A stretch of DNA of 64,000 nt. Source: Hyphomicrobiaceae bacterium (lineage in GTDB: Bacteria; Pseudomonadota; Alphaproteobacteria; Rhizobiales; Hyphomicrobiaceae). The notes beneath the pieces are model-generated. The model had not been told where the DNA came from. It was given only the letters and a program-made list of their open reading frames with translations, and searched no databases. The stretch spans positions 806,001-870,000 of the forward strand of contig JACKJH010000001.1 of NCBI GenBank assembly GCA_020638055.1. Direction: 5' to 3'. This document shows positions 27,003 through 35,358 of this stretch, piece after piece. Both the position numbers and the translations under genes were made by a program. Each line of letters opens with the position of its first letter. Position 1 is the first letter of the stretch.

Positions 27003-27566
27003 CTATTTAGCTTTCGGGGTGCCCGTGTTTTTTGGGTGCGCTTTCAAAAATTGCAGCGCGGTGGCGATATGACTTTCGGCGTCGCCAGCGGCGTGGGCGG
27101 AAGCGATCTTGCCGTCAGGCGTTATGACGTAGGATGTGCGGGCGGCCATGACACTATCGCCGCCACGGGCACGGGCGGAGTCGTAGGCCTTGGCAACAGC
27201 ACCATCGGCATCGGCGGCCACGGGAAATTTATCGCGGCATTCCTTTGTTGAGAATTCTTTCTGGGTTTCGATGTCGTCGGTTGAAATTCCAATCACTGAT
27301 GCGCCGAGCTTCTCGAACTGGGGCATAGCTTCGGCGAATAAGTTTGCCTCCAGCGTGCACACCGAGGTGAAGCTTTTGGGGTAGAAATAAACTACCACCG
27401 GGCCCTTGCTTAGGGCATCACCAAGCGAGAATTGCTCGACCTTGCCTGCGTGGGCAGCATCAAGCGTGATCGCGGGCGCGTCAGCACCTTTTTGCAACAA
27501 CGCATAAGCGTTTGCGGGTAGCTGCACGACAAGAAAGGCGACAAGGGCACTCAACAAATTTCGCAT
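27003..27566 (-). CDS. secreted peroxiredoxin (AhpC/TSA, BCP-like)
   Basis: A thiol peroxidase predicted to act in the periplasm. ATG 27566 is preferred, with AAGGA eight bases upstream, and begins a signal peptide (LLSALVAFLVVQLPANAYA), giving 187 residues. The longer frame to 27695 lacks a ribosome site. The peroxidatic cysteine is in FTSVCTLEANLF. A second cysteine lies in FSTKECRDKFP, so resolution may differ from the classical CTxEACxxRD of Bcp. VVVYFYPKS and VIGISTDD complete the family pattern. It stands alone; trxB lies about 1.1 kb away on the other strand. Confidence 0.85.
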   Translation of the reverse strand: MRNLLSALVAFLVVQLPANAYALLQKGADAPAITLDAAHAGKVEQFSLGDALSKGPVVVYFYPKSFTSVCTLEANLFAEAMPQFEKLGASVIGISTDDIETQKEFSTKECRDKFPVAADADGAVAKAYDSARARGGDSVMAARTSYVITPDGKIASAHAAGDAESHIATALQFLKAHPKNTGTPKAK

Positions 27567-27857
27567 GCTTTGTTTCCTTATGGAGTGTGGCGGACTTAGA
27601 CCTTCGAACAGCGTGGCTGCGTTTGGGTGAGAACTCCGCTGGCCCTGGTTACAGGGTGCGCGTGCGTCCGTTTCCCTGACAAACCTTAAGAACAAGGCGC
27701 GGGTTAGGGCGTTAATGTTGCCCGCAATCTAACGTCAATGGCGCACTTGGGCCGTGCCTTGTGACCTGATATAGGTATTGATCAGGGCGCTGTGCAAGTC
27801 GCGGCGGTCAAAAGCAGTCAACAAGAAAATCATGACGATTTTGTAGGGAGTACCAAA

Positions 27858-28325
27858 ATGCTGAACGTGCGCCGCTTTGCAATTCAGACCGTTGCAGCGT
27901 TTACATGTTGCATCGTAGCGATTGGTGTTGCGCAAGCGCAGGACAAAGATTTGCGCGCAAAAGTGCAGGCCTCGGCTGAGGCAGCCGTTGAAAAGGCGAA
28001 AGCGTCTTGCGAGGGCGACATTTCGAAGTTTTGCCCGCAGGTGACGCCAGGTGACGGACGTGTCGCGATGTGCCTGATGGCTCACGAAGACAAGATCAGC
28101 TCGAAATGCTTCTGGACCATGCTGGAAGTGGCGCAAGGGTTTGCCGGTGCAGAAAGCAACCTGCTAAACGCTGCCGAGATCTGCGAAAGCGACATCAAAG
28201 AGCATTGTGGCTCTGTGGAGCCGGGTGAGGGACGTATCGCCCAATGCATCGACGAAAACGAAAGCAAGCTTACGCCTGATTGTGTCGCCGAACTGGCGAG
28301 TTTCCGGGATAGGCTAAAAAAGTAA
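27858..28325 (+). CDS. periplasmic cysteine-rich repeat protein (GLG1-like)
   Basis: A 155-residue exported protein. ATG 27858 has GGGAG seven bases upstream and begins a signal peptide (IQTVAAFTCCIVAIGVAQAQ). The mature part has two related units, each with the pattern C...DI..(F/H)C..V.PG.GR...C (SCEGDISKFCPQVTPGDGR and ICESDIKEHCGSVEPGEGR). This is the cysteine-rich repeat known from the eukaryotic Golgi protein GLG1 and found in many alphaproteobacteria. Eight cysteines are regularly spaced, so disulfides are likely. Function is unknown. Confidence 0.85.
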   Translation: MLNVRRFAIQTVAAFTCCIVAIGVAQAQDKDLRAKVQASAEAAVEKAKASCEGDISKFCPQVTPGDGRVAMCLMAHEDKISSKCFWTMLEVAQGFAGAESNLLNAAEICESDIKEHCGSVEPGEGRIAQCIDENESKLTPDCVAELASFRDRLKK

Positions 28326-28342
28326 ACTGCATTAGTTGCTTT

Positions 28343-28420
28343 CTAGCCCGCCTTTCTCACGAGGGCACGGACGTCATCGCGGTGGCGCCAGCACGACCCG
28401 CAAGGAGGGAGGCGGGCTAG
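28343..28420. repeat. family C repeat, complete
   Basis: A 78-bp element with perfect 10-bp inverted ends, CTAGCCCGCC and GGCGGGCTAG. The interior contains TTTCTCACGAGGGCACGG and GCGCCAGCACGACCCGCA, the latter shared with the copy near 63127. It lies 17 bases after the stop of the cysteine-rich gene, in a 350-base gap before trxB that holds no gene. Confidence 0.85.
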
Positions 28421-28675
28421 TGATGATCGTTGGCACGTTGGGGGTGGCAGGCTCATTGGGGACCCGCTCACTCACCCGGGAAATGAAAGCTCCTGAACCC
28501 GGTTTTGGTGTTGTTTTGGAGGGGTGAGACTCATTATCGGTGCATCGCGACGTTCTCCAGCATTGACCAAATGCGACCTGCCGCCCAATTTACGGTCTCA
28601 TCATTTACCGGATTTCGGGCTGACGGGCTTATAAGGCACGGGCAGTCCGATGAGATACGTTGCAGGAGAGCCTAT

Positions 28676-29644
28676 ATGTCCAGCCCGCGCCACGCGAAAG
28701 TTTTGATTCTGGGTTCCGGACCGGCCGGCTACACGGCTGCGATTTATGGCGCGCGAGCTATGCTTGAGCCAGTCTTGATCCAGGGTATTCAGCCTGGCGG
28801 ACAACTCACGATCACGACCGAAGTGGAAAATTATCCCGGTTTTGCCGAAGCCATCCAAGGCCCATGGTTGATGGAGCAGATGGAGGCGCAGGCACGTGCT
28901 GTCGGCACGGAGATCATCATGGATCATATATCCACGGTGGATCTGAACACGCGGCCATTCCGGCTGGAAGCTGATTCGGGTGATGTCTTTACGTGTGATG
29001 TGCTGATTGTGTCCACTGGTGCGCAAGCCAAGTGGCTGGGCCTGCCCTCAGAAGACTTTTTTCAAGGCCACGGCGTTTCGGCCTGCGCGACGTGCGATGG
29101 TTTCTTTTATCGTGGCAAAGAAGTGATCGTTGTCGGTGGTGGCAACACGGCCGTTGAGGAGGCGATTTTCCTCACGAATTTTGCGTCCAAGGTGACGGTC
29201 ATCCATCGCCGTGACGAGTTCCGCGCGGAGAGAATTCTTCAAGACAGGTTGTTCAAGAACCCGAAGGTCGAGGTTGTGTGGGATTCGACGGTTGAGGAAA
29301 TCGTCGGCGACACAGATCCAAAATCGGTGACGGGTGTGCGCGTCAAGAACGTCAAGACCGGGCAGGAGCGTGTGATCAATGCCCATGGTGTGTTCATAGC
29401 AATTGGCCATGTTCCATCGACAGAGCTTTTCAAGGGGCAGTTGAAGATGAAGTCTTCCGGCTACCTTCTGGTGAAACCAGGGACGGCCTCTACCGACGTT
29501 CCAGGTGTATTTGCTGCGGGCGATGTGACTGACGATATTTATCGCCAGGCTGTAACTGCGGCGGGCATGGGCTGCATGGCGGCGCTGGAAGCTGAAAAGT
29601 ATCTACAGGAGCTGGAAGCGGAAGAAGCCAAGGCGGCGGAGTGA
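28676..29644 (+). CDS. trxB: thioredoxin-disulfide reductase
   Basis: A flavoenzyme that reduces thioredoxin with NADPH. ATG 28676 has AGGAGAG five bases upstream and gives 322 residues. The frame can be extended 57 residues to 28505, but those residues precede the FAD motif unnaturally. FAD binding is seen in LILGSGPAGYTAAIYGARA, the redox pair in SACATCDGFFYRG, NADPH binding in VIVVGGGNTAVEEA and HRRDEFRA, and the C-terminal FAD segment in GVFAAGDVTDDIYRQAVTA. It is a single gene followed by half of a family B repeat. Confidence 0.96.
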   Translation: MSSPRHAKVLILGSGPAGYTAAIYGARAMLEPVLIQGIQPGGQLTITTEVENYPGFAEAIQGPWLMEQMEAQARAVGTEIIMDHISTVDLNTRPFRLEADSGDVFTCDVLIVSTGAQAKWLGLPSEDFFQGHGVSACATCDGFFYRGKEVIVVGGGNTAVEEAIFLTNFASKVTVIHRRDEFRAERILQDRLFKNPKVEVVWDSTVEEIVGDTDPKSVTGVRVKNVKTGQERVINAHGVFIAIGHVPSTELFKGQLKMKSSGYLLVKPGTASTDVPGVFAAGDVTDDIYRQAVTAAGMGCMAALEAEKYLQELEAEEAKAAE

Positions 29645-29650
29645 ACGCAG

Positions 29651-29716
29651 GGCTAGCTTTTTGGTCTGGTCGCATTTTCTGCGACGAACCGGTATCCACT
29701 TCGCCGGAAAATGCTC
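29651..29716. repeat. family B repeat, second hairpin only
   Basis: CTAGCTTTTTGGTCTGGTCG leads into GCATTTTCTGCGACGAACCGG and ends TTCGCCGGAAAATGCTCT. The first hairpin is missing and one inner pair is mismatched (GACGAA with TTCGCC). It lies seven bases after trxB. Confidence 0.8.
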
Positions 29717-29749
29717 TCAAGCGCCTTATTCGCGATTGATGCATATTGA

Positions 29750-29777
29750 AAACGGCGGGCTGTTGGGCCCGCCGTTT
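29750..29777. terminator. bidirectional terminator between trxB and the OmpA gene
   Basis: AAACGGCGGGC (29750-29760) pairs with GCCCGCCGTTT (29767-29777) around TGTTGG. On the minus strand it is followed by TTC. It separates convergent genes. Confidence 0.8.
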
Positions 29778-29838
29778 CATATGGTGTGATCCTGTAACGC
29801 CGTTGGGCGACGCAGGGTCCTGGTTCACGGAAAGATTG

Positions 29839-31659
29839 CTATTCCACGACTGTGAACTCGATGCGGCGGTTCTTGGCGCGACCTTCGCGCGTGTTATTCG
29901 AGGCGATCGGTTTTTCCTGACCGTAACCGACAGCTTCGATGCGGCTGGCATCGACACCTGCTTTTGACAGGTAATCAACGACAGACTGTGCGCGTTTCTC
30001 AGACAAGGTCTTGTTGAAAGCAGCGCGACCGGTGGAATCGGTATGTCCTTCAACGCGGATACGACCCTTTTTGCAACTCATGGCGACCTCGGCCAAGGTA
30101 TCCAACGTGGCGTTGCTACCGGAATCGATGGTCACGCTGGCGGAAGCAAAGCGGATTACGCCGCCCTCAGCTGCCTTGCGCAACTTGGCTTCACAATCAG
30201 CGGCTTCGGCAGAACGACCTGCTCCGTCAGGGGCTGGTTTTTCAGCAGTTTGAGTTGCGGTGGCGGTTTGGGCAGCAGATTTTGCGGGCGCGTCCTGGCC
30301 TGATCCGGCGCCACCTGCCGCAGGTTCAGTTCCCCAGCCTTCCCGCTCGGCGAGGAGAGACTTCATGGCATCATCGATTTGCCCTTGGGGAACCGGCGTC
30401 AACTGCGCAGGGGGTGTTTGTTCAAGCGCATGCACGGTTGGCTCGCCATCAAAACCTTTTGGCACATCCATTTTGGCTTGAGGCAATGGTGAGACGGCGC
30501 CTGCCGCGAGAGGCGCTTCAACCTCCTTGGCTGCAGAACCCTGACCCCAGGCTTCGCGGGCGGTAAACACAGCGTCGACGCTGGTTGTCGGGAGTACGGG
30601 ATATCCGGCGCCCTCAGAAGCGGTGGAAGCACCGCTTGCAGCCGTATCTGCACTTGTTGCGGCGGCAGGAGCATCGGCAGCAGTTGCGGTGCCGCTTGAG
30701 GGTTCCGTGCCCCAGCTTTCGCGCTCGGAGAGCAGGGCTTTCATGGCATCATCGATTTGCCCTTGGGGAACCGGCGTCAATTGCGCAGGGGGTGTTTGTT
30801 CAAGCGCGTGCACTGTAGGTTCGCCATCAAAACCCTTGGGCACCGCCAATTTGTCGGCGGGAAGGGGGGAATAAGCTCCAGTTGCCAAAGGCGCTTCAAC
30901 AGTCTTGGGGGGCGGACCCTTGCCCCAGGCTTCGCGCGCGGCAAAAACCTCGTCAACGCCGGTGGTTGGCAATACGGCATAATCTCCAGAGCCGTCTGAG
31001 GTCGCGTCGGAGCTGGATTTTTCCGGAGTTTCAGTCTTAGAGGCCTTGGTTTCAGCGACGGCGGCGCCTTTGCTCTGACCTGCTGAGGCCGGTGCCTTTA
31101 ACCAGCCTTCGCGTTCGGCGAGAAGGGCTTTCATGGCGTCATCGACCTGCCCTTGCGGAACTGGTGTGAGCTGGGGTGGTGGAGTTGCTTCCAGCGCGTG
31201 TACCGTTGGTTCTCCTTCAAAGCCCTTTGGCGCGGCCATTTTGTTTTCAGGCAACGGCGAGGTCGCACCTGCCGCCAGTGGTGCTTCGACATCCTTTGCA
31301 GGTGGGCCATTGCCCCAGGCTTCACGCGCAGCAAACACTTCATCAACGCTGGTTGTCGGCAGAACGGCATAGCCACTTGCCGTCGCTTCTGTTGCAGTGG
31401 CCGCATCTGCCTGTGCGATCCTGATATTTTGGTCGCCAGAACGCATCTTCAGATTCTGGTGTTGGAGATCGCCGCACAGTCCGCTGATGGTCCGCGTGTC
31501 GCAGTTTTGTGCACTTTTCCAAACAGGCAAAGGTTTGTAGTGTGCTGAATTCGTGTACTGGCCCGCCTGAGCCCCAGGCACGGCGACTGTTGCGCCACTG
31601 GTTGCGAAAAATGATGCAGCGATTACCAGAAGTATTCGGCCGATAGACCCTTCCTGCAT
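29839..31659 (-). CDS. OmpA-family protein with three 94-residue repeats
   Basis: An exported protein of 606 residues, probably bound to peptidoglycan. A signal peptide spans about 1-32 (LLVIAASFFATSGATVAVPGAQA). Three repeats of 94 residues occupy 97-190, 227-320 and 353-446, each starting Y(A/P)VLPTT and ending (A/S)ERE(G/S)W, with core motifs FAAREAWG, KGFDGEPTVHALE and LTPVPQGQIDDAMK. Low-complexity Ala/Ser/Thr linkers lie between them. The C-terminal OmpA domain (about 490-606) has the peptidoglycan signature VEGHTDSTGRAAFNKTLSEK and NRRIEF. I do not recognise the repeat. It is divergent from map. Confidence 0.88.
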   Translation of the reverse strand: MQEGSIGRILLVIAASFFATSGATVAVPGAQAGQYTNSAHYKPLPVWKSAQNCDTRTISGLCGDLQHQNLKMRSGDQNIRIAQADAATATEATASGYAVLPTTSVDEVFAAREAWGNGPPAKDVEAPLAAGATSPLPENKMAAPKGFEGEPTVHALEATPPPQLTPVPQGQVDDAMKALLAEREGWLKAPASAGQSKGAAVAETKASKTETPEKSSSDATSDGSGDYAVLPTTGVDEVFAAREAWGKGPPPKTVEAPLATGAYSPLPADKLAVPKGFDGEPTVHALEQTPPAQLTPVPQGQIDDAMKALLSERESWGTEPSSGTATAADAPAAATSADTAASGASTASEGAGYPVLPTTSVDAVFTAREAWGQGSAAKEVEAPLAAGAVSPLPQAKMDVPKGFDGEPTVHALEQTPPAQLTPVPQGQIDDAMKSLLAEREGWGTEPAAGGAGSGQDAPAKSAAQTATATQTAEKPAPDGAGRSAEAADCEAKLRKAAEGGVIRFASASVTIDSGSNATLDTLAEVAMSCKKGRIRVEGHTDSTGRAAFNKTLSEKRAQSVVDYLSKAGVDASRIEAVGYGQEKPIASNNTREGRAKNRRIEFTVVE

Positions 31660-31775
31660 TGTTCTTTTCCTCCGTCCGTTTTTTGGCGTGCACTGGGCCT
31701 ATTTGCCGTCCAGTTGCGATTTTGCAGTTTTGCACTAGATTCCAGATAATTGAAACATAGCGATGTTCCCATCAT

Positions 31776-32612
31776 ATGACGACATTAGACACCATCCAAG
31801 AACCCCAGGGCGAGGGCGGCATTCGTCTTTATGGTCCCAAAGACTTCGAAGGTATGCGCAAAGCGGGCAAACTTGCTGCCGAAGCGCTCGACCTGCTCGT
31901 TGCGCATGTCCAGCCAGGTGTGCGCACCGAGGAACTCGACGATATCGTCTTCGAATTTGCGAGTTCACGGGGCGCCATACCCGCTCCACTCAATTATCGC
32001 GGTTTTCCGCGTTCTATCTGTACGTCGGTTAATCACGTCGTCTGTCATGGCATTCCTGGGCCAAAGCCGCTCAAGAATGGGGACATTGTTAACATTGACG
32101 TGACTTTGATCGTTGATGGCTGGCATGGCGATAGTAGCCGCATGTATCCGGTTGGCCAGATTTCCCGCCGGGCGGAGCGGCTGATCGAGATTACCTACGA
32201 ATCTCTGATGCGCGGCATTGCTGCGGTCAAACCAGGCAACACAACCGGCCACATCGGTGCGGCCATTCAGAAATTCGCGGAGGCCGAGCGCTGTAGCGTG
32301 GTTCGCGATTTCTGCGGGCATGGGCTGGGGCGGCAGTTTCACGATCGGCCAAATATCCTTCACTATGGCGAGGAGGGCGAAGGCCCGGAACTCAAACCCG
32401 GCATGTTTTTTACGATCGAGCCGATGATCAATCTGGGACGGGCGCACGTGAAGGTATTGCCTGACGGTTGGACGGCTGTTACGCGCGACCGCGAGCTATC
32501 GGCCCAGTTCGAGCACACCATCGGCGTTACGGAAGATGGCTGCGAAATTTTCACGTTGTCACCTGCCGGGTACCACAAGCCGCCATTCGGGCTTGAGCCG
32601 GTCACGCATTGA
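31776..32612 (+). CDS. map: methionine aminopeptidase, type I
   Basis: Removes the N-terminal methionine from new proteins. It has 278 residues. The five metal ligands are visible: aspartates in VNIDVTLIVDGWHGDSSRMY, histidine in FCGHGLGRQFHDRPNI, and glutamates in FFTIEPM and FEHTIGVTEDG. PLNYRGFPRSICTSVNHVVCHGIP is the usual substrate-pocket segment. A hydrophilic N-terminal extension of about 15 residues is short. It precedes radC by about 110 bp on the same strand. Confidence 0.96.
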   Translation: MTTLDTIQEPQGEGGIRLYGPKDFEGMRKAGKLAAEALDLLVAHVQPGVRTEELDDIVFEFASSRGAIPAPLNYRGFPRSICTSVNHVVCHGIPGPKPLKNGDIVNIDVTLIVDGWHGDSSRMYPVGQISRRAERLIEITYESLMRGIAAVKPGNTTGHIGAAIQKFAEAERCSVVRDFCGHGLGRQFHDRPNILHYGEEGEGPELKPGMFFTIEPMINLGRAHVKVLPDGWTAVTRDRELSAQFEHTIGVTEDGCEIFTLSPAGYHKPPFGLEPVTH

Positions 32613-32722
32613 GCAACTGGAAAGGTGCTTGATCTTTCCGACCGGCGTGAGTGGTGATACGACTGGTTGGTTCCAGCGCGGTGGCGTAGGGCATAGTGAG
32701 TGAGCTGCGAGTTGGAGGGCGC

Positions 32723-33562
32723 ATGCCATCGTCAGACCGTTCGGTGACAAAATCACGGTCTGCGGCAGCCAGAAAGGCGCGCGGTTCCGACGAGGCAACG
32801 TTTCCAACCTCGGATCCAGCTTCGGACGAATTTCGCATAGATCGCCAAAGTGCAGAATTACCCGCACAAGGTACATTGCTGGAAGAAGGCGCTCCATTAT
32901 TCCTTGGGCATCGCGAACGTCTGCGCAATCGTTTCGACAGGGGCGGCGGCGATGCGATGCCGGATTACGAACTGCTTGAGCTTGTGTTGTTCCGGGCCAT
33001 CCGACGGCGTGACATGAAGGATCTGGCAAAGCGGCTGATCGCGCGGTTCGGCTCGTTTGCAGAGGTTATCAACGCGCCTGCGGAGCGTATCAAGGAGGTC
33101 AAGGGGGCCGGAGATGCTGTCGCCATCGAGCTGAAACTGATGCGCGAAGTGGCGTTACGGTTGCAGCGTGCAGAAGCGGTTCAGCGACCTGTAGTTTCCT
33201 CGACGGCGCAAGTCATCGAATATGTGCGGGCGGCGCAGGCCTACGAAAGCCGCGAGGTGTTTCGTGTGTTATTTCTCGACAAACGGAACAAGATCATTGC
33301 TGATGAGGTGCAGGGTAAAGGCACGGTCGATCACACGCCCGTCTACGTGCGTGAAGTGGTCAAGCGTGCACTGGAAGTTGGCGCAACAGCGATAATTCTG
33401 GTGCACAACCATCCCTCTGGTGATCCAACGCCATCACGCGCCGATATCGACATGACAAAGTTTATCGTCGAAGCGGCCCGGCCATTCAGCATTCAGGTGC
33501 ATGATCACATTATTGTTGGCCGGGAAGGACATTCGAGCTTCAGGGCGCTTCGGTTGTTGTGA
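32723..33562 (+). CDS. radC: RadC/YeeS-type JAMM protein
   Basis: A DNA-repair-associated protein of unclear biochemistry. It has an N-terminal helix-hairpin-helix region (LIARFGSFAEVINAPAERIKEVKG) and a C-terminal MPN/JAMM domain whose metal motif is complete (HNHPSGDPTPSRADIDMT). ATG 32723 has GGAGGG just upstream and gives 279 residues. A GTG at 32696 is an alternative that adds nine. The first 55 residues are low complexity and basic/acidic. It follows map, a common order in this class. Confidence 0.92.
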   Translation: MPSSDRSVTKSRSAAARKARGSDEATFPTSDPASDEFRIDRQSAELPAQGTLLEEGAPLFLGHRERLRNRFDRGGGDAMPDYELLELVLFRAIRRRDMKDLAKRLIARFGSFAEVINAPAERIKEVKGAGDAVAIELKLMREVALRLQRAEAVQRPVVSSTAQVIEYVRAAQAYESREVFRVLFLDKRNKIIADEVQGKGTVDHTPVYVREVVKRALEVGATAIILVHNHPSGDPTPSRADIDMTKFIVEAARPFSIQVHDHIIVGREGHSSFRALRLL

Positions 33563-33587
33563 TGGCGCACGCGGAGAAATGGGATCG

Positions 33588-34073
33588 TTAGGTTTTTTTG
33601 AGGAAAGCGGGTTGATCAGAGAAAAGGTCGGCCTGTGATGACTGGCCCTTTTGCGCGGGATGTTTTTGCCTCTTGTCGACGGGTATTTTGGAAGCTTGTT
33701 GCGGGGCGGGCCGTTTGGCTTCTTTTGTGAGCCAATGCGCGATAACGCCCACGATGTATTCCTGCTGCTCCTGGCTCAATTGCTTGCCGCGTGGGATTCC
33801 ATGCCATGTGGCAAGGCAACCGCGACAGCACGTGCCGGTTGCGTGCTGGGCAACGAAGACAGGGTGACCGCGCATCGGGGTTTGTTTGCCATCATTCACC
33901 GGGGCTGCAGGCGACAGCCGTGCGGCGATGAATTTGCTCGCGTGGCTATTGATTTGCGATCGAGGATGCGAGTCAAAATAAGCCCGATCCTGGGCGTTGA
34001 GATGAAATCGCGAACGGAACTTTGATGCGGCGAGGCGTTCAAAAAGCGCGTCTAATTCCGTGTCAGAAACCAT
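33588..34073 (-). CDS. DUF4186 family protein
   Basis: A 161-residue soluble protein with the conserved DUF4186 core: RLAASKFRSRFHLN, the NDGKQTPMRGHPVFVAQH segment, and ATGTCCRGCLATWHGIPRGK followed by LSQEQQEYIVGVIAHWL. The CCRGC cluster and the HP and QH positions suggest metal binding. A hydrophilic basic tail of 40 residues follows. Function is unknown. It is convergent with radC, with stops 25 bp apart. Confidence 0.85.
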   Translation of the reverse strand: MVSDTELDALFERLAASKFRSRFHLNAQDRAYFDSHPRSQINSHASKFIAARLSPAAPVNDGKQTPMRGHPVFVAQHATGTCCRGCLATWHGIPRGKQLSQEQQEYIVGVIAHWLTKEAKRPAPQQASKIPVDKRQKHPAQKGQSSQADLFSDQPAFLKKT

Positions 34074-34148
34074 TACCAGCGCCGTGAATTGTCGGTGGGT
34101 GTCTTTGTCTGCTTCGGGCAGAAGGGTTCCATCGAGGTCTGAACCAAT

Positions 34149-34538
34149 CTATTTCAAGTCGGTGGCCGTTTCGCCGCGCAGTGATCTCAAACGAGCCGCA
34201 AGCACCTTTATCACAGCGAGAGCGAAGCGCGGTTCGGACCGAACGAGCTCGTAGAATGCTTTCTTGTCAATGGCTACAAGGCGGCTGTCGGTTCCCGTCA
34301 GGGCTGCAGCGCAGCGAGCATTACCGTCAATGAGCGCCATTTCGCCGACAATACCGCCAGGGCCCAGTCGCTCAAGGACGCGGCCGTACATCAGCACCTC
34401 AATCATGCCCGTTTGCACGACATACATGGCGCCAGCCGTGTCGCCCTTGAGAAACAGCGTGTCGCCTGCACCGATTTGCTTTTCGGGCAAACCGCGCCCC
34501 ACGACGATCTGGAGGATGTCCATATTTTGGTCGGTCAT
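34149..34538 (-). CDS. cyclic nucleotide-binding domain protein
   Basis: A stand-alone cNMP-binding domain of 129 residues with the phosphate-binding cassette region GGIVGEMALIDGNARCAAAL, in which the arginine that contacts the nucleotide phosphate is present. There is no DNA-binding or catalytic domain attached. The last 15 residues form a basic helix. It is probably a small sensor of cAMP or cGMP, or a relict of a larger regulator. Confidence 0.85.
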   Translation of the reverse strand: MTDQNMDILQIVVGRGLPEKQIGAGDTLFLKGDTAGAMYVVQTGMIEVLMYGRVLERLGPGGIVGEMALIDGNARCAAALTGTDSRLVAIDKKAFYELVRSEPRFALAVIKVLAARLRSLRGETATDLK

Positions 34539-34585
34539 GGCGGCAGAGGCTAGCAGCGCTTTGTCGGCTTGTAACCTGTTTGCTG

Positions 34586-34747
34586 TAGAGCTTGTTCACG
34601 TTTCATAGAATCGATACCGGGCTTTATGCTTTTGATTGTCGACAAGATTTTCACAACTCCGCCGCCGCACACTTCAGCTAAACATGCGTTGTTGGATTGA
34701 GCATGTTTTTCACGCTGAACCGCTGCACACTTCAGCTAAACATGCTC
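34586..34747. repeat. family A repeat, one degenerate and one good hairpin
   Basis: TAGAGCTTGTTCACGTTTCA starts the element. A degenerate second-type hairpin follows (about 34651-34689), then a perfect one at 34699-34747 (GAGCATGTTT with AAACATGCTC, GCTGAA with TTCAGC, loop CCGCTGCACAC). It lies just upstream of the TerB gene. Confidence 0.85.
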
Positions 34748-34820
34748 ATGTGGTCCAGCTTGCGCGATTGAGCTTGATGGGTCACGTTGTGGGCATGGCT
34801 GGAGCCAAAATGGAATTGAT

Positions 34821-35279
34821 ATGCTTGATAAATTGATGGGTTTTCTATCGGGGGAAAGACCAGATGCGGAGACCGGCAGCGAGGAAGAGCTGAAAATTGC
34901 GGTGGCCGCATTGTTGATTGAAGCGGGCAAGATGGACGAGCGCTTCGATGCTGGAGAGCGCCGCGCCATCCGCGATTTACTATCTCAAAGATTCGATCTC
35001 AAATCTTCCGAGTTGGACCAGTTGATGGCGACTGCCGAAGCCCGCGTGGAGGGTTCTGAGCAGTATTATCCGTTCACACAACTGATCTGTAAGCGCTTGA
35101 GCGGCTCTGAACGCGTGGAGATCGTGGAGATGCTGTGGCGAGTGGTTTATTCAGACGGTGTGCTCGACACTTATGAAGACGCGCTCATTCGACAGGTTGC
35201 CGCGTTAATAAACGTCGAAGATCGCGACCGCGCCATGGCGCGGCAGAGGGCGCTAGCGGCGCTTGAGCAGGAACGGTGA
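34821..35279 (+). CDS. TerB-family protein
   Basis: A soluble helical protein of 152 residues of the TerB (tellurite resistance B-like, DjlA N-domain) fold. Residues ELKIAVAALLIEAGKMDERFDAGERR and LWRVVYSDGVLDTYEDALIRQVAALINV are the two family blocks with acidic metal-binding positions. It stands alone without other ter genes, so tellurite resistance should not be assumed. It is convergent with argB. Confidence 0.88.
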   Translation: MLDKLMGFLSGERPDAETGSEEELKIAVAALLIEAGKMDERFDAGERRAIRDLLSQRFDLKSSELDQLMATAEARVEGSEQYYPFTQLICKRLSGSERVEIVEMLWRVVYSDGVLDTYEDALIRQVAALINVEDRDRAMARQRALAALEQER

Positions 35280-35358
35280 TGACACGCAGGCGTTGATGCC
35301 TGCGATCCATTCTCGTGGCTCGCCCTGCCGGCGCGGTCAGGCTTTATATTGCACGCGA

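Noticed and set aside
34821..35279. Tellurite resistance operon
   Set aside because: Only a TerB-fold protein is present; terC, terD, terE and terZ are absent around it.
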